Shown one piece after another: positions 7,938 through 16,991 of a stretch of DNA of 64,000 bases. The stretch lies in the NCBI RefSeq assembly GCF_010586825.1, contig NZ_JAAAGB010000001.1, positions 806,001-870,000 on the forward strand, read 5' to 3'. The DNA is from Draconibacterium mangrovi. GTDB lineage: Bacteria; Bacteroidota; Bacteroidia; Bacteroidales; Prolixibacteraceae. Each line of letters starts with the position of its first letter. The first letter of the stretch is position 1. The position numbers and the translations under genes were made by a program. The notes below the pieces were generated by a model, which was not told the DNA's origin, did no database searches, and saw only the letters and a program-made list of their open reading frames with translations.

Positions 7938-8651
7938 TTATCCTCCGAAACGCGATTTTGCTTCCTCAAGAATGGCAACGGTTGCAGTAGCTCCACAGCG
8001 TGAGCAACCGGCTTCACGCACAGCCAGCAAGGCATCGAGCGTACGCACTCCTCCGGCAGCTTTAATTTTTACGTTTGGACCGCTGCTATCGCGCATTAAC
8101 TTCAGGTTATCAATGGTAGCTCCCATGTACGAATAGCGTCCATCAGCACCTTTTACAAAACCAAACCCGGAGGACGTTTTTACGTAATCCGCACCAACTT
8201 TTGTGCAAATCTCACACAGTCTTCTAATGTCCAGTTCATTCGTAACGTAATCGGTTTCGAAAATAACTTTTACAATCGCCCCGTTTATATGACAGGTTTT
8301 TACAACTGTACCAATCTCAAGCTCAATATATTCCCAGTCGCCCTGCAAAGCTTTCCCTATATTTATAACCATATCAATCTCAACCGCACCATCCTTACAG
8401 GCTGTTTCCGCTTCAAAAGCCTTTACCTCAATGGCTGAATTTCCCGCCGGGAAACCAATCACACAACCGACCGCAACCTCCGCATCTTTTAAAAGCTGCC
8501 GGGCCTGTTTTACCGCATAAGGTTTTACACAAACCGATGCTACATTATACTTTGCCGCAACGGCACATTCCCGCTCTAAATCGTAATCTGTCATGGTAGG
8601 ATGAAGGATCGAATGATCGATCATTTTTGCAAGCTGCTGAACACTAGCCAT
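7938..8651 (-). CDS. deoC: DeoC, deoxyribose-phosphate aldolase
   Basis: Cleaves 2-deoxyribose 5-phosphate to glyceraldehyde 3-phosphate and acetaldehyde in deoxynucleoside catabolism. 237 residues, TIM barrel. The Schiff-base lysine is K158 in ADYVKTSSGFG and the second active-site lysine is K197 in KIKAAGGVRT. The N-terminal KMIDHSILHPTMT segment and CVIGFPAGN are also family hallmarks. Monocistronic on the minus strand; upstream is a divergent aldo/keto reductase, downstream a repeat array. Confidence 0.95.
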   Translation of the reverse strand: MASVQQLAKMIDHSILHPTMTDYDLERECAVAAKYNVASVCVKPYAVKQARQLLKDAEVAVGCVIGFPAGNSAIEVKAFEAETACKDGAVEIDMVINIGKALQGDWEYIELEIGTVVKTCHINGAIVKVIFETDYVTNELDIRRLCEICTKVGADYVKTSSGFGFVKGADGRYSYMGATIDNLKLMRDSSGPNVKIKAAGGVRTLDALLAVREAGCSRCGATATVAILEEAKSRFGG

Positions 8652-8767
8652 TTTAATTGGTTTTAAGTTATAGGGTAAATTTACAAAATATGCCGACTAC
8701 CTGTGACATATTTTAGTGAACCTTTTTCCAAATAATAAGTATTAAAACAGAAAAACCATAAAACTTA

Positions 8768-9781
8768 ATGACTATGACCAACAGAAGATCATTTTTGAAA
8801 TCGCTTGCCGGCGCAAGTGCCGGAATTAGTTTGGCTTCAGGCTCATTTGCTTCCGGTCAGGAAACGCGTGACAGATTGGGAGAAGTATTGCCAAAACGAA
8901 AATTAGGCAGAACCGGCGAACACGTTACCATGCTTGGCACCGGTGGCTACCACGTGGGCTGGACAACCGAACGCGATGCACAGGAAGTAATAGAAGCGTC
9001 TCTTGAGGGAGGTGTCCGTTTTTTCGATACTGCAGAAAGTTATTCAAGAGGAACCAGCGAAGAACGTTACGGGAAATACCTGACTCCAAAGTACCGCGAC
9101 TTTATTTTTCTGATGACAAAATCAACCGGCCGCGATGCCAAAACCGTGCAGGAACATTTGGAGGGCTCGTTACGAAGACTAAAAGTTGACCAGATTGACC
9201 TGTATCAGGTTCATGCCATTTCAACGCCCGGTGATGTTGACAACAGAATAAACAATGGTGTTTTAGACGTACTGTTAAAAGCAAAACAAGAGGGCAAAAT
9301 AAAATACCTTGGATTTACAGGCCACCAAAATCCCTATGCGCACACGCGAATGCTCGAACAAACAGAAGCAAGTGATATTTTCGACACCGTGTTAATGCCG
9401 GTTAACCTTCTTGATGCATCGTATTATAGTTTTATCGAAAACGTAATGCCAAAGGCATTGGATCGAAACATGGGAATTCTATCCATTAAATCGCTGGCCG
9501 ACGGAAGATTCTTTTCGAAAAAAGAAGAAGCCGACTGGACATCTGACGACCCGGTTATCCCGAACTATGTAAGCATAAAAGAAGCGATGCATTTTGTGTG
9601 GTCGTTACCTGTTTCAGTTTTGATATCGGGGAATGAGAACGCAACATACATGCGCGAAAAAATTGCACTGGCACGCTCATTCTCAAAATTATCGGAAGAC
9701 GAAAAACAAAATCTTATCGACAAAGTAAAACTTCTGGCAGAGTCTGGAGGAATTGAATATTACAAACGAAAAGAATCATAA
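8768..9781 (+). CDS. Tat-exported aldo/keto reductase
   Basis: 337 residues. The N-terminus MTMTNRRSFLKSLAGASAG has a twin-arginine motif (RRSFLK) and a short hydrophobic stretch, so the folded protein is probably exported to the periplasm. The AKR catalytic set is present: D87 and Y92 in FFDTAESY, K118 in MTKS, H149 in QVHAI. The family reduces carbonyls with NAD(P)H; the physiological substrate is not evident. Translation may start at 8768 or at the second ATG (8774). An imperfect terminator-like hairpin lies just after the stop. Confidence 0.85.
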   Translation: MTMTNRRSFLKSLAGASAGISLASGSFASGQETRDRLGEVLPKRKLGRTGEHVTMLGTGGYHVGWTTERDAQEVIEASLEGGVRFFDTAESYSRGTSEERYGKYLTPKYRDFIFLMTKSTGRDAKTVQEHLEGSLRRLKVDQIDLYQVHAISTPGDVDNRINNGVLDVLLKAKQEGKIKYLGFTGHQNPYAHTRMLEQTEASDIFDTVLMPVNLLDASYYSFIENVMPKALDRNMGILSIKSLADGRFFSKKEEADWTSDDPVIPNYVSIKEAMHFVWSLPVSVLISGNENATYMREKIALARSFSKLSEDEKQNLIDKVKLLAESGGIEYYKRKES

Positions 9782-9787
9782 AAGAAA

Positions 9788-9814
9788 AATCCCGGCGCCT
9801 CTGCTACCGGGATT
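9788..9814 (+). terminator. Hairpin after the aldo/keto reductase
   Basis: AATCCCGG (9788-9795) pairs with CCGGGATT (9807-9814) over an 11-nt loop. No T run follows, so termination is doubtful. The stem is the same as one at 42592-42621 (AATCCCGG and CCGGGATT). It leads into the odd leader sequence before the 25-codon ORF at 9842. Confidence 0.35.
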
Positions 9815-9841
9815 CAAACTAAACCTAACTAAACCAAACTT

Positions 9842-9919
9842 ATGAAAAAACAGCATATTGCTGTGAAGTATTTTGTATCTAATCTATTTTCTGAATACAA
9901 TAAATTATACTCAGTTTAA
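9842..9919 (+). CDS. Possible 25-residue peptide, perhaps a gene remnant
   Basis: A 25-codon frame, ATG at 9842 and TAA at 9917, begins MKKQHIAVKYF. It follows a stretch of low-complexity leader (9815-9841) made of AAACTAAACC-like repeats without G, and a hairpin. This looks like the 5' end of a larger gene (for example a TonB-dependent transporter, whose N-termini often begin MKK) cut short by a stop. Without homologues this is only a candidate; it could equally be chance. Confidence 0.2.
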   Translation: MKKQHIAVKYFVSNLFSEYNKLYSV

Positions 9920-9927
9920 TTGTTTTC

Positions 9928-10479
9928 ATGACGAAAAATAAAATACAAATACCGTGCCAAAAGCTAATTTCCGGAGGACAAACTGGTGTCGACCGCGCAG
10001 TTTTAGACGCTTGCCTGAACTATTCCTTTCCGTGTGGTGGCTGGTGCCCTAAAAACCGGAAAGCTGAAGACGGAAAAATAGCTGCAAAGTATCCGTTAAA
10101 TGAATTGCCCGAAGAAGACTATGCTGCCAGAACCCGAAAAAACGTCACCGAGTCTGACGGAACTTTAATAGTTGTTTCAGAAGATTTAAATGGAGGAACA
10201 CTGCTTACCCAACAGTTTGCCCAGGATCTAAAAAAACCTCTCCGCGTTGTTCGGCCTGATACAAATCCTTCGCACTTAATTCCGTGGCTTATTCTGAATA
10301 AAATAAACACGCTGAATGTTGCCGGTCCACGCGAAAGCGAGTGGGGTAACGCCTACCCTCAAACCTACCGGTTTATTACCGAACTTATTGTAAAAATTAA
10401 ATCATCGGCATCGGAGAGACTCCCCTTATTTATATCAAAAAATAAAATATCTTTGCGCAAAATAGAAGGAACCATTTAA
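9928..10479 (+). CDS. YpsA/SLOG-family putative molybdenum carrier protein
   Basis: 183 residues, cytoplasmic. The N-terminal LISGGQTGVDRAVLDACL (about 12-29) is the signature of the putative molybdenum-carrier family (Pfam PF12694), related to the SLOG Rossmann-like proteins. Further family traits are GGWCPKNRKAEDG and ESDGTLIV, then GGTLLTQ. Mo-cofactor carrier function is known only for distant relatives, so the actual ligand (a nucleotide or cofactor) is inferred. The last 25 residues are a divergent tail. The gene ends 25 bp before lepA, whose probable promoter lies inside it. Confidence 0.75.
   Translation: MTKNKIQIPCQKLISGGQTGVDRAVLDACLNYSFPCGGWCPKNRKAEDGKIAAKYPLNELPEEDYAARTRKNVTESDGTLIVVSEDLNGGTLLTQQFAQDLKKPLRVVRPDTNPSHLIPWLILNKINTLNVAGPRESEWGNAYPQTYRFITELIVKIKSSASERLPLFISKNKISLRKIEGTI
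10448..10455 (+). promoter_or_regulatory. -7 box (TATCTTTG) before lepA
   Basis: TATCTTTG matches TAnnTTTG exactly and lies within the end of the upstream gene. A start near 10460 would give lepA a leader of about 45 nt. No good -33 element is visible. Confidence 0.4.
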
Positions 10480-10504
10480 TTGAATGGTTGTTAAGAGGTA
10501 GTAA

Positions 10505-12292
10505 ATGGAGAAAATTAGAAACTTTTGCATCATTGCGCACATCGACCACGGAAAGAGTACGCTGGCTGACCGCCTACTGGAATTTACCAAGACGATTAGC
10601 GAACGCCAAATGCACGCCCAGGTACTCGATAGTATGGACCTGGAACAGGAACGTGGGATTACGATTAAAAGCCATGCTATACAAATGGATTATGTGCATG
10701 ATGGTGATCCTTATAAATTAAACCTGATTGATACTCCTGGACACGTGGATTTTTCGTACGAGGTTTCGAGATCAATTGCTGCATGCGAAGGAGCATTGCT
10801 AATTATCGACGCTACCCAGGGAATTCAGGCGCAAACTATCTCGAATTTGTACCTTGCCATTGAACACGACCTGGAAATTATTCCGGTACTGAATAAAATG
10901 GACCTCCCAAACGCCATGCCCGAAGTTGTTGAAGATCAGATTATCGATCTTATCGGTTGCGACCGTGAAGACATTATTCGCGCCAGCGGAAAAACCGGAG
11001 AAGGAGTTCAGGAAATTCTGAATCAAATTATATACAAAATACCACACCCGAAAGGCGATCCTAAAGCACCGTTGCAGGCACTTATATTCGATTCGGTTTT
11101 TAATTCGTTTCGTGGAATTATTGCCTATTTCAAAATTCAGAATGGTGAAATAAGGAAAAAAGACCTGGTGAAATTTGTGGCCACCGGCAAACAATACGAT
11201 GCCGACGAGGTGGGCGTACTAAAACTAAGTTTGCAGCCTCGTGATGTTTTAGGTCCCGGCGATGTTGGATACATTATTTCGGGTATTAAAACAGCGAAAG
11301 AGGTAAAAGTTGGTGATACAATTACTCACGTTGTCAACCCGTGCGACAAGGCCATTGAAGGTTTTGAAGAAGTAAAACCTATGGTTTTTGCCGGAGTTTA
11401 CCCAATTGACGCAGATGATTATGAAGATCTGCGTGCAGCAATGGATAAGCTGCAACTGAACGATGCATCTCTGACTTTCGAGCCGGAATCATCAGCAGCG
11501 CTGGGATTTGGATTCCGATGCGGTTTCCTTGGGCTTTTGCACATGGAGATTATCCAGGAACGACTGGAGCGCGAATTCGACATGAACGTTATTACAACAG
11601 TACCCAACGTTTCGTATAAAGCTCACCTTACCGATGGCAGTGAAATTATCGTATACAATCCTTCGGGAATGCCGGCTTCAACTACAGTTGACGAGATTGA
11701 GGAACCATACATACGTGCCAATATTATTACAGCATCGGAATTTATCGGGCCGGTAATGACCTTGTGTCTCGATAAACGCGGCGAACTGGTCAGCCAGAAT
11801 TACCTGACTGCCGAGCGTGCCGAACTGGTTTTTAATCTTCCGCTGGGAGAAATCGTTTTCGATTTTTACGATAAACTAAAAAGTATTTCAAAAGGTTATG
11901 CTTCGTTTGATTACCACATGAGTGGTTATAAACCGGCAAAACTGGTACGTTTGGACATTCTGCTGAACGGCGAAATGGTTGATGCCCTGTCGACATTAAT
12001 TCACTTCGACAATGCTTATGCTTTCGGACGCCGTATGTGTGAAAAGCTAAAAGAGCTGATTCCGAGACAACAGTTTGACATTGCCATTCAGGCAGCAATC
12101 GGTGCAAAAATTATTGCCCGCGAAACTGTAAAAGCTGTTCGAAAAGACGTAACAGCAAAATGTTATGGTGGTGATATTACGCGTAAACGAAAATTGCTGG
12201 AGAAACAGAAAAAAGGAAAGAAACGAATGAAACAAGTGGGTAACGTTGAAGTACCTCAAAAAGCTTTCCTTGCCGTCTTAAAACTGGATTAA
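10505..12292 (+). CDS. lepA: LepA, elongation factor 4
   Basis: Ribosome-bound translational GTPase that back-translocates or remodels stalled or assembling ribosomes. 595 residues, the usual length. G1 is AHIDHGKST (about 10-18), switch region [11 protein letters not shown]3 DTPGHVDF, G4 NKMD. The C-terminal domain typical of LepA ends in the block [17 protein letters not shown] (about 570-586) and AFLAVLKLD. Starts at the ATG at 10505. Ends at a terminator shared with rprY. Confidence 0.97.
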   Translation: MEKIRNFCIIAHIDHGKSTLADRLLEFTKTISERQMHAQVLDSMDLEQERGITIKSHAIQMDYVHDGDPYKLNLIDTPGHVDFSYEVSRSIAACEGALLIIDATQGIQAQTISNLYLAIEHDLEIIPVLNKMDLPNAMPEVVEDQIIDLIGCDREDIIRASGKTGEGVQEILNQIIYKIPHPKGDPKAPLQALIFDSVFNSFRGIIAYFKIQNGEIRKKDLVKFVATGKQYDADEVGVLKLSLQPRDVLGPGDVGYIISGIKTAKEVKVGDTITHVVNPCDKAIEGFEEVKPMVFAGVYPIDADDYEDLRAAMDKLQLNDASLTFEPESSAALGFGFRCGFLGLLHMEIIQERLEREFDMNVITTVPNVSYKAHLTDGSEIIVYNPSGMPASTTVDEIEEPYIRANIITASEFIGPVMTLCLDKRGELVSQNYLTAERAELVFNLPLGEIVFDFYDKLKSISKGYASFDYHMSGYKPAKLVRLDILLNGEMVDALSTLIHFDNAYAFGRRMCEKLKELIPRQQFDIAIQAAIGAKIIARETVKAVRKDVTAKCYGGDITRKRKLLEKQKKGKKRMKQVGNVEVPQKAFLAVLKLD

Positions 12293-12309
12293 AAGAAATT
12301 CAAAATCAT

Positions 12310-12343
12310 AAAAAAGCCTGATAAAATTATCAGGCTTTTCTTT
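12310..12343. terminator. Bidirectional terminator between lepA and rprY
   Basis: AAAAGCCTGATAA (12312-12324) and TTATCAGGCTTTT (12327-12339) form a perfect stem (about 11-12 bp once a loop is allowed) with A and T runs on the two sides, so it serves both convergent genes. Confidence 0.85.
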
Positions 12344-12358
12344 TGCTACAGCGTGTTA

Positions 12359-13048
12359 TCAAACAATCAGTTTATAACCTTTTCCGTGTACATTTATTAT
12401 TTCAACGGTAGGTTCTTCTTTCAGGTGCTTACGCAGTTTGGTAATGTAAACATCCATACTGCGTGCATTAAAATAGTTATCGTCGATCCAAATCGATTTT
12501 AATGCATAATTACGTTCCAGCACCTTGTTGGCATTCTGGCAAAGTAATTTCAGCAAATCCGATTCTTTAGTAGTCAGTTTTACTATGTTCTCACCTTCAG
12601 AAAGGGTTTGCTTTCGTGTATCGAAAGTAAATTTACCCAATGTAAAAACCTGTTGTGCGCTGGCCTGTCCTTCCTGCGAAGTACGGCGTAAAATCGCCTC
12701 CAAACGCATAATCAGCTCTTCCATACTAAAAGGCTTGGTAATGTAATCGTCGGCTCCCAGCTGAAAACCTTCGAGCACATCGTCTTTCATGTTTTTCGCT
12801 GTCAGAAAAATTATCGGGATGTCGGCATTAATAATACGTATATCTTTTGCCAGTGTAAATCCGTCTTTTTTGGGCATCATCACATCCAACACACAAATGT
12901 CGAAATGCTCTTTCATAAATCCTTTGTAAGCTGCTTCTCCATCAGGATAAAGCTCTGCATCATATCCTTTTGCAACCAAATATTCTTTTAATAATAAGCC
13001 TAAATTCTCGTCGTCTTCTGCTAGTAATAATTTTGTTTTTTGTTCCAT
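12359..13048 (-). CDS. rprY: RprY-type response regulator (OmpR family)
   Basis: 229 residues. Receiver domain 1-120 with acidic pocket E11-D12-D13, phosphoacceptor D55 (CVLDVMMPKKDG) and K105-region KPFSMEEL; C-terminal winged helix (about 130-228) with TTKESDLLKLLCQNAN and a recognition region ARSMDVYITKLRKHL. The sequence closely follows what I recall of RprY of Bacteroides fragilis, where RprX/RprY act in tetracycline regulation and stress or redox-linked gene control. It lies 2 bp after rprX and is surely co-transcribed with it. Confidence 0.9.
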   Translation of the reverse strand: MEQKTKLLLAEDDENLGLLLKEYLVAKGYDAELYPDGEAAYKGFMKEHFDICVLDVMMPKKDGFTLAKDIRIINADIPIIFLTAKNMKDDVLEGFQLGADDYITKPFSMEELIMRLEAILRRTSQEGQASAQQVFTLGKFTFDTRKQTLSEGENIVKLTTKESDLLKLLCQNANKVLERNYALKSIWIDDNYFNARSMDVYITKLRKHLKEEPTVEIINVHGKGYKLIV

Positions 13049-13050
13049 GG

Positions 13051-14592
13051 TTAATTATTTATTTGTGGGAAATAAATTTTAAATTTCGTTCCTTTATTCA
13101 ATGCACTTTCTACTTTTATTGTGCCGTTGTGAAGGTCGATAATCTTCTTCACATAACTTAATCCCAGACCGAATCCTTTTACATCGTGAACATTACCCGT
13201 TGGGACCCTGTAAAAGCGATCAAAAATCTGCGCATGATGTTCTTTAGCAATTCCAATGCCATTATCCTGAACCGAAATAACAAGCTGATCTTTTCGGTTT
13301 TCTGTTCGCACCCAAATCTCAGGTACGTCTCGGCTGTACTTCATCGCATTGTCAAGCAAGTTAAAAATAACATTTGTAATATGCACCTCGTCACCTTTAA
13401 TAAGTGCATTATCTGCAAAAATTTCGGTATGAAGTGTTCCGTTTTTATTGTTAACCCGCAACTCGAAGTTAGCGGTTACAGTTTTTATCATTTTATTCGC
13501 GTCAAACTCCCTGAACTTTAACTTTAAACGGCCTTCATTAAAAACAGCCATCTGCAGCACTTTCTCCACCTGAAATCCCAAACGTTTACTTTCCTGGTTA
13601 ATTACGTTTGCAACGTGTTCAATTATCGACGGTGTATTGGCAACACTACCGTCCTGCAACATTTGACTGGCCAGCGAGATAGTTGAAATTGGTGTTTTCA
13701 GCTCGTGCGTCATGTTATTTATAAAGTCGTTTTTAATGTTCGACAACTTTTTCTGGCGCATAATAACCATTAAAGCATAAGCAAAAATGGCAATCAGCAG
13801 CCCGGTTAAAATAAATGTTGGAATGATGGTTAAACCGGTTTGTTTTACCAGGTATCTTCTTCTTTCAGGAAAATAAATATTTAGATAATTGGGTTTCGAC
13901 CCATTGTAATCGTTCTGAAATAGTAATTGCGGATATTCTTTCTTTTTACCGGGCTTATAATCTGCATCACCAAAAATTGTCCGGTCTTTTCCCAATGTTG
14001 AGTTTTTAATGGCGTATTTATAGTCCAGGTCGATTTCAGTTTGCGCCAGGGCATTGCGTAAAAACAATTCCAGCCTCGCCGAATCAATACGTTCTTCAAT
14101 GGGCCTGTCTTCCAAAAGTATTTCGTAGTTTTTCCAGTTCGAATCACGTATCCATTGTTGTCGCCTGCGTTCCTGCTCAAAACTTTCCTCCAGAAAGCGT
14201 TGCATCTGCGAAATAGCACTCACTTTTACCGAATCGGCCACTTCTGCTTTATACTTCTCTTCCATTTGACCGTAAACGCCACCCTGCGAATAACTGAGCT
14301 GAAAACTTACCGTTGCCTGCGACAGGCTATTTCGCGGAAAAACGTTACTAAACTCGCTCGGATTGCTCTTTTGCCCCGGAACTATTCCCCGACTTGCATA
14401 CTCGCGTGCCAGTCGCTGTTCATCTAAATCCAGCTGAACCGCAACCATATCTAATGCATTAGCCACTAGCTGATTAAACTGCTCCTCCCTGATATCAGAT
14501 GCCGACTTGATCATCGATCCCTGCACCAATATCAAACCCGACAGCACAACCGCCATCAACACAATTAATGTTATTAGCATTTTACGACTCAT
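13051..14592 (-). CDS. rprX: RprX-type sensor histidine kinase
   Basis: 513 residues. TM1 at about 5-24, a 230-residue periplasmic region rich in charged residues, TM2 at about 255-277. HisKA H-box NNMTHELKTPIS with H296; N-box NLLDNAMKYS; G1 VQDNGIGI; G2 GFGLGLSYV. It partners the adjacent RprY regulator. A -7 box ends only 4 nt before its ATG, so the mRNA may be almost leaderless. Confidence 0.9.
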   Translation of the reverse strand: MSRKMLITLIVLMAVVLSGLILVQGSMIKSASDIREEQFNQLVANALDMVAVQLDLDEQRLAREYASRGIVPGQKSNPSEFSNVFPRNSLSQATVSFQLSYSQGGVYGQMEEKYKAEVADSVKVSAISQMQRFLEESFEQERRRQQWIRDSNWKNYEILLEDRPIEERIDSARLELFLRNALAQTEIDLDYKYAIKNSTLGKDRTIFGDADYKPGKKKEYPQLLFQNDYNGSKPNYLNIYFPERRRYLVKQTGLTIIPTFILTGLLIAIFAYALMVIMRQKKLSNIKNDFINNMTHELKTPISTISLASQMLQDGSVANTPSIIEHVANVINQESKRLGFQVEKVLQMAVFNEGRLKLKFREFDANKMIKTVTANFELRVNNKNGTLHTEIFADNALIKGDEVHITNVIFNLLDNAMKYSRDVPEIWVRTENRKDQLVISVQDNGIGIAKEHHAQIFDRFYRVPTGNVHDVKGFGLGLSYVKKIIDLHNGTIKVESALNKGTKFKIYFPQINN

Positions 14593-14596
14593 GCAA

Positions 14597-14604
14597 CAAA
14601 GATA
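14597..14604 (-). promoter_or_regulatory. -7 box (TATCTTTG) directly before rprX
   Basis: Exact TAnnTTTG match on the minus strand. Only four bases separate it from the rprX ATG at 14592, which places the expected transcription start at or within a base or two of the start codon. Confidence 0.5.
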
Positions 14605-14714
14605 ATTTTATTGAAATGCTGAGAATATGGCACTTAACATTATTTAACAGGATATTGTCATTTGTAAAATTAATTAACCAACCTGCCATATTTCCGGTTA
14701 ATTATTGACGTTTA

Positions 14715-15287
14715 TTAGCTATTTCCGCTTAGTACTTTTTCAATTACCGGTGGGTAATGTTCGTATTCCAGTGCGTGCACTTTTGCAGCTACCTGCTCTG
14801 GTGTATCTTCAGGCAACACTTCACATTGTGCCTGAAAGATGATTTTTCCCTCATCGTAATTCTGGTTTACGTAATGAACAGTGATCCCTGAATGCGTTTC
14901 TTTGTTTTCAACCACCGCCTTGTGCACATTCATTCCGTACATTCCTTTACCGCCATATTTGGGCAGCAAAGCCGGGTGTATATTAATAATAGTGAAGTTT
15001 TCGACCAGGTTATCGGGGATAAGCCACAAAAAACCCGCCAGCACGATAACATTCACTTTACGATTTCTTAATGTTTCAATAATTTCGTTGGTATTATAGA
15101 ATTGGGTGCGATTAAACACAAAGGTTTCTACCCCATGTTTTTTTGCCCTCACCAATGCATACGCGTCAGATTTGTTTGCCCACAACGAATCGATTATAAT
15201 TTTTTCATTACCAAGAAAATACTTAAAAATATTCTCAGCATTCGATCCCGATCCTGATGCGAAGACTGCAATCTTCTTTTGTTCCAT
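14715..15287 (-). CDS. purN: PurN, phosphoribosylglycinamide formyltransferase
   Basis: Transfers a formyl group from 10-formyl-tetrahydrofolate to GAR, the third step of purine synthesis. 190 residues, normal length. IAVFASGSGSNAENI (about 6-20) binds phosphate; VLAGFLWLIP and IINIHPALLPKYGG carry the catalytic N-H pair (the His in NIHPALLP); HSGITVHYVNQNYDEG supplies the catalytic Asp. Divergent from acpP, with which it shares the upstream gap. Confidence 0.95.
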   Translation of the reverse strand: MEQKKIAVFASGSGSNAENIFKYFLGNEKIIIDSLWANKSDAYALVRAKKHGVETFVFNRTQFYNTNEIIETLRNRKVNVIVLAGFLWLIPDNLVENFTIINIHPALLPKYGGKGMYGMNVHKAVVENKETHSGITVHYVNQNYDEGKIIFQAQCEVLPEDTPEQVAAKVHALEYEHYPPVIEKVLSGNS

Positions 15288-15390
15288 TTTAACGTTTCTT
15301 TAGACTTTAGAACTTTTAAACAATTCGTTCAATTTTAGGCGGTTAATAGTTATATCAGCTACTACGTTAACATCTTTTTTAATTTTTTTC

Positions 15391-15422
15391 TTGGAGATTT
15401 AAAGCGTAAATGTATTACTTTG
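15391..15422 (+). promoter_or_regulatory. Promoter of the acpP-fabF-rnc operon
   Basis: TTG at 15391-15393 and TTACTTTG at 15415-15422, separated by 21 bp; the latter differs from TAnnTTTG at one base. Transcription would begin around 15427, leaving a leader of about 45 nt before acpP. Confidence 0.45.
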
Positions 15423-15471
15423 CAGCGAATTATTTTAAAACAAAATTTAGTATTAATTAAAATTAAGAATT

Positions 15472-15705
15472 ATGTCTGACGTTGCAGCAAAAGTAAAAGC
15501 AATAATCGTTGATAAATTAGGTGTTGACGAGAGTGAAGTAACTACAGAAGCATCTTTCACTAACGACCTTGGTGCTGACTCACTTGACACAGTTGAATTA
15601 ATCATGGAATTCGAGAAAGAATTTGATCTTGCTATTCCAGACGACGAGGCAGAAAAAATTTCTACAGTAGGTGAAGCGATCGCTCACATCGAATCTGCTC
15701 TCTAA
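15472..15705 (+). CDS. acpP: Acyl carrier protein
   Basis: 77-residue acidic protein that carries fatty acyl chains on a 4'-phosphopantetheine arm. The attachment serine is S37 in [16 protein letters not shown]. The sequence is of the FASII ACP type and the gene is followed 38 bp later by fabF, a near-universal pairing. Base use differs slightly from neighbours in favour of frequent codons, as expected for a highly expressed gene. Confidence 0.97.
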   Translation: MSDVAAKVKAIIVDKLGVDESEVTTEASFTNDLGADSLDTVELIMEFEKEFDLAIPDDEAEKISTVGEAIAHIESAL

Positions 15706-15743
15706 TTTTTTAGCACAAGAAGTTATATTCATAGAATTCATTT

Positions 15744-16985
15744 ATGGAATTAAAACGGGTAGTAATAACCGGTGTTGGGACCGTTAATCCTTTAGGGAAT
15801 TCCGCTGAAGAGTACTGGGAGAATCTTAAAAACGGTGTAAGCGGAGCTGGGCCTATAACTCACTTCGATGCATCGTTGCATACCACCAAGTTCGCTTGCG
15901 AGGTAAAAGATTTTGATCCTCTTAAGTACATGGAGAAAAAGGAACTCCGCAAATACGACATGTATACTCAGTATGCATTTGCATCGTCAGAACAAGCCGT
16001 TGTTGACAGTGGCCTTGATCTGGAAAAAGTTGACGGTGACCGAGTTGGCGTTATTTGGGGAGCAGGAATTGGAGGCTTGGAAACTTTCCACGAGGAAGTT
16101 AGAGCTTACAAAGAGGAGCGTCCTCGTTTTTCTCCGTTTTTTATCCCTAAAATGATTGCAAACATTGCGGGTGGTTTGGTATCGATGAAATATGGTTTCA
16201 GAGGACCAAACTATACTACAGTGAGTGCATGTGCTTCAGCTTCTCATGCCATGATCGATGCGATGAATACCATTCGTATGGGAAAAGCCGACATGATTTT
16301 GACAGGAGGTTCGGAAGCAGGTGTAAATGAATGCGGTGTTGCCGGATTCAACTCTATGCGCGCACTTTCAACTCGCAATGATGATCCAAAAACTGCTTCG
16401 CGCCCATTCGATAAAGACCGTGATGGTTTTGTAATGGGAGAAGGTTCTGCAGCGTTCATATTCGAAGAATACGAACATGCCTTAGCTCGCGGAGCAAAAA
16501 TTTATGCAGAAATTGTAGGTGGTGGAATGTCGGCCGATGCTTATCACATGACAGCTCCTGATCCGGAAGGAAGAGGTGCCAATCTTGTGATGAAATGGGC
16601 ATTGGAAGACGCAGGATTGAAACCTGAAGACGTTGATTACATTAACGTTCACGGAACTTCAACTCCGCTTGGCGACATTGCAGAACCAAAGGCTATTCTA
16701 AAAACATTTGGCGAACATGCTTATAAATTAAGCATCAGTTCAACAAAATCAATGACCGGTCACCTCCTTGGTGCTGCCGGAGCCATTGAAGGCCTTGCCA
16801 GTGTTCTTGCCATTATCAATGGCATTGTTCCGCCTACAATCAACCACGTAACACCAGATCCTGAAATTGACGAAAAGTTGGATTTTACATTCAACAAAGC
16901 CAAAGAGAGGGGAATCAATGTAGCTATTAGCAATACATTTGGTTTTGGTGGACATAATGCAACAGTAGTTTTTAAAAAACTATAG
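15744..16985 (+). CDS. fabF: FabF, beta-ketoacyl-ACP synthase II
   Basis: Condenses acyl-ACP-bound malonyl units with a growing chain in fatty acid elongation. 413 residues, normal. Thiolase-fold catalytic triad: C163 in VSACASASH, His in INVHGTSTPLGD (about 301-304) and His in KSMTGHLLGAAGA (about 337-341). The ending NTFGFGGHNATVVFKKL is typical. The gene sits between acpP and rnc, and rnc starts 6 bp after its stop codon. Confidence 0.97.
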   Translation: MELKRVVITGVGTVNPLGNSAEEYWENLKNGVSGAGPITHFDASLHTTKFACEVKDFDPLKYMEKKELRKYDMYTQYAFASSEQAVVDSGLDLEKVDGDRVGVIWGAGIGGLETFHEEVRAYKEERPRFSPFFIPKMIANIAGGLVSMKYGFRGPNYTTVSACASASHAMIDAMNTIRMGKADMILTGGSEAGVNECGVAGFNSMRALSTRNDDPKTASRPFDKDRDGFVMGEGSAAFIFEEYEHALARGAKIYAEIVGGGMSADAYHMTAPDPEGRGANLVMKWALEDAGLKPEDVDYINVHGTSTPLGDIAEPKAILKTFGEHAYKLSISSTKSMTGHLLGAAGAIEGLASVLAIINGIVPPTINHVTPDPEIDEKLDFTFNKAKERGINVAISNTFGFGGHNATVVFKKL

Positions 16986-16991
16986 TACACT

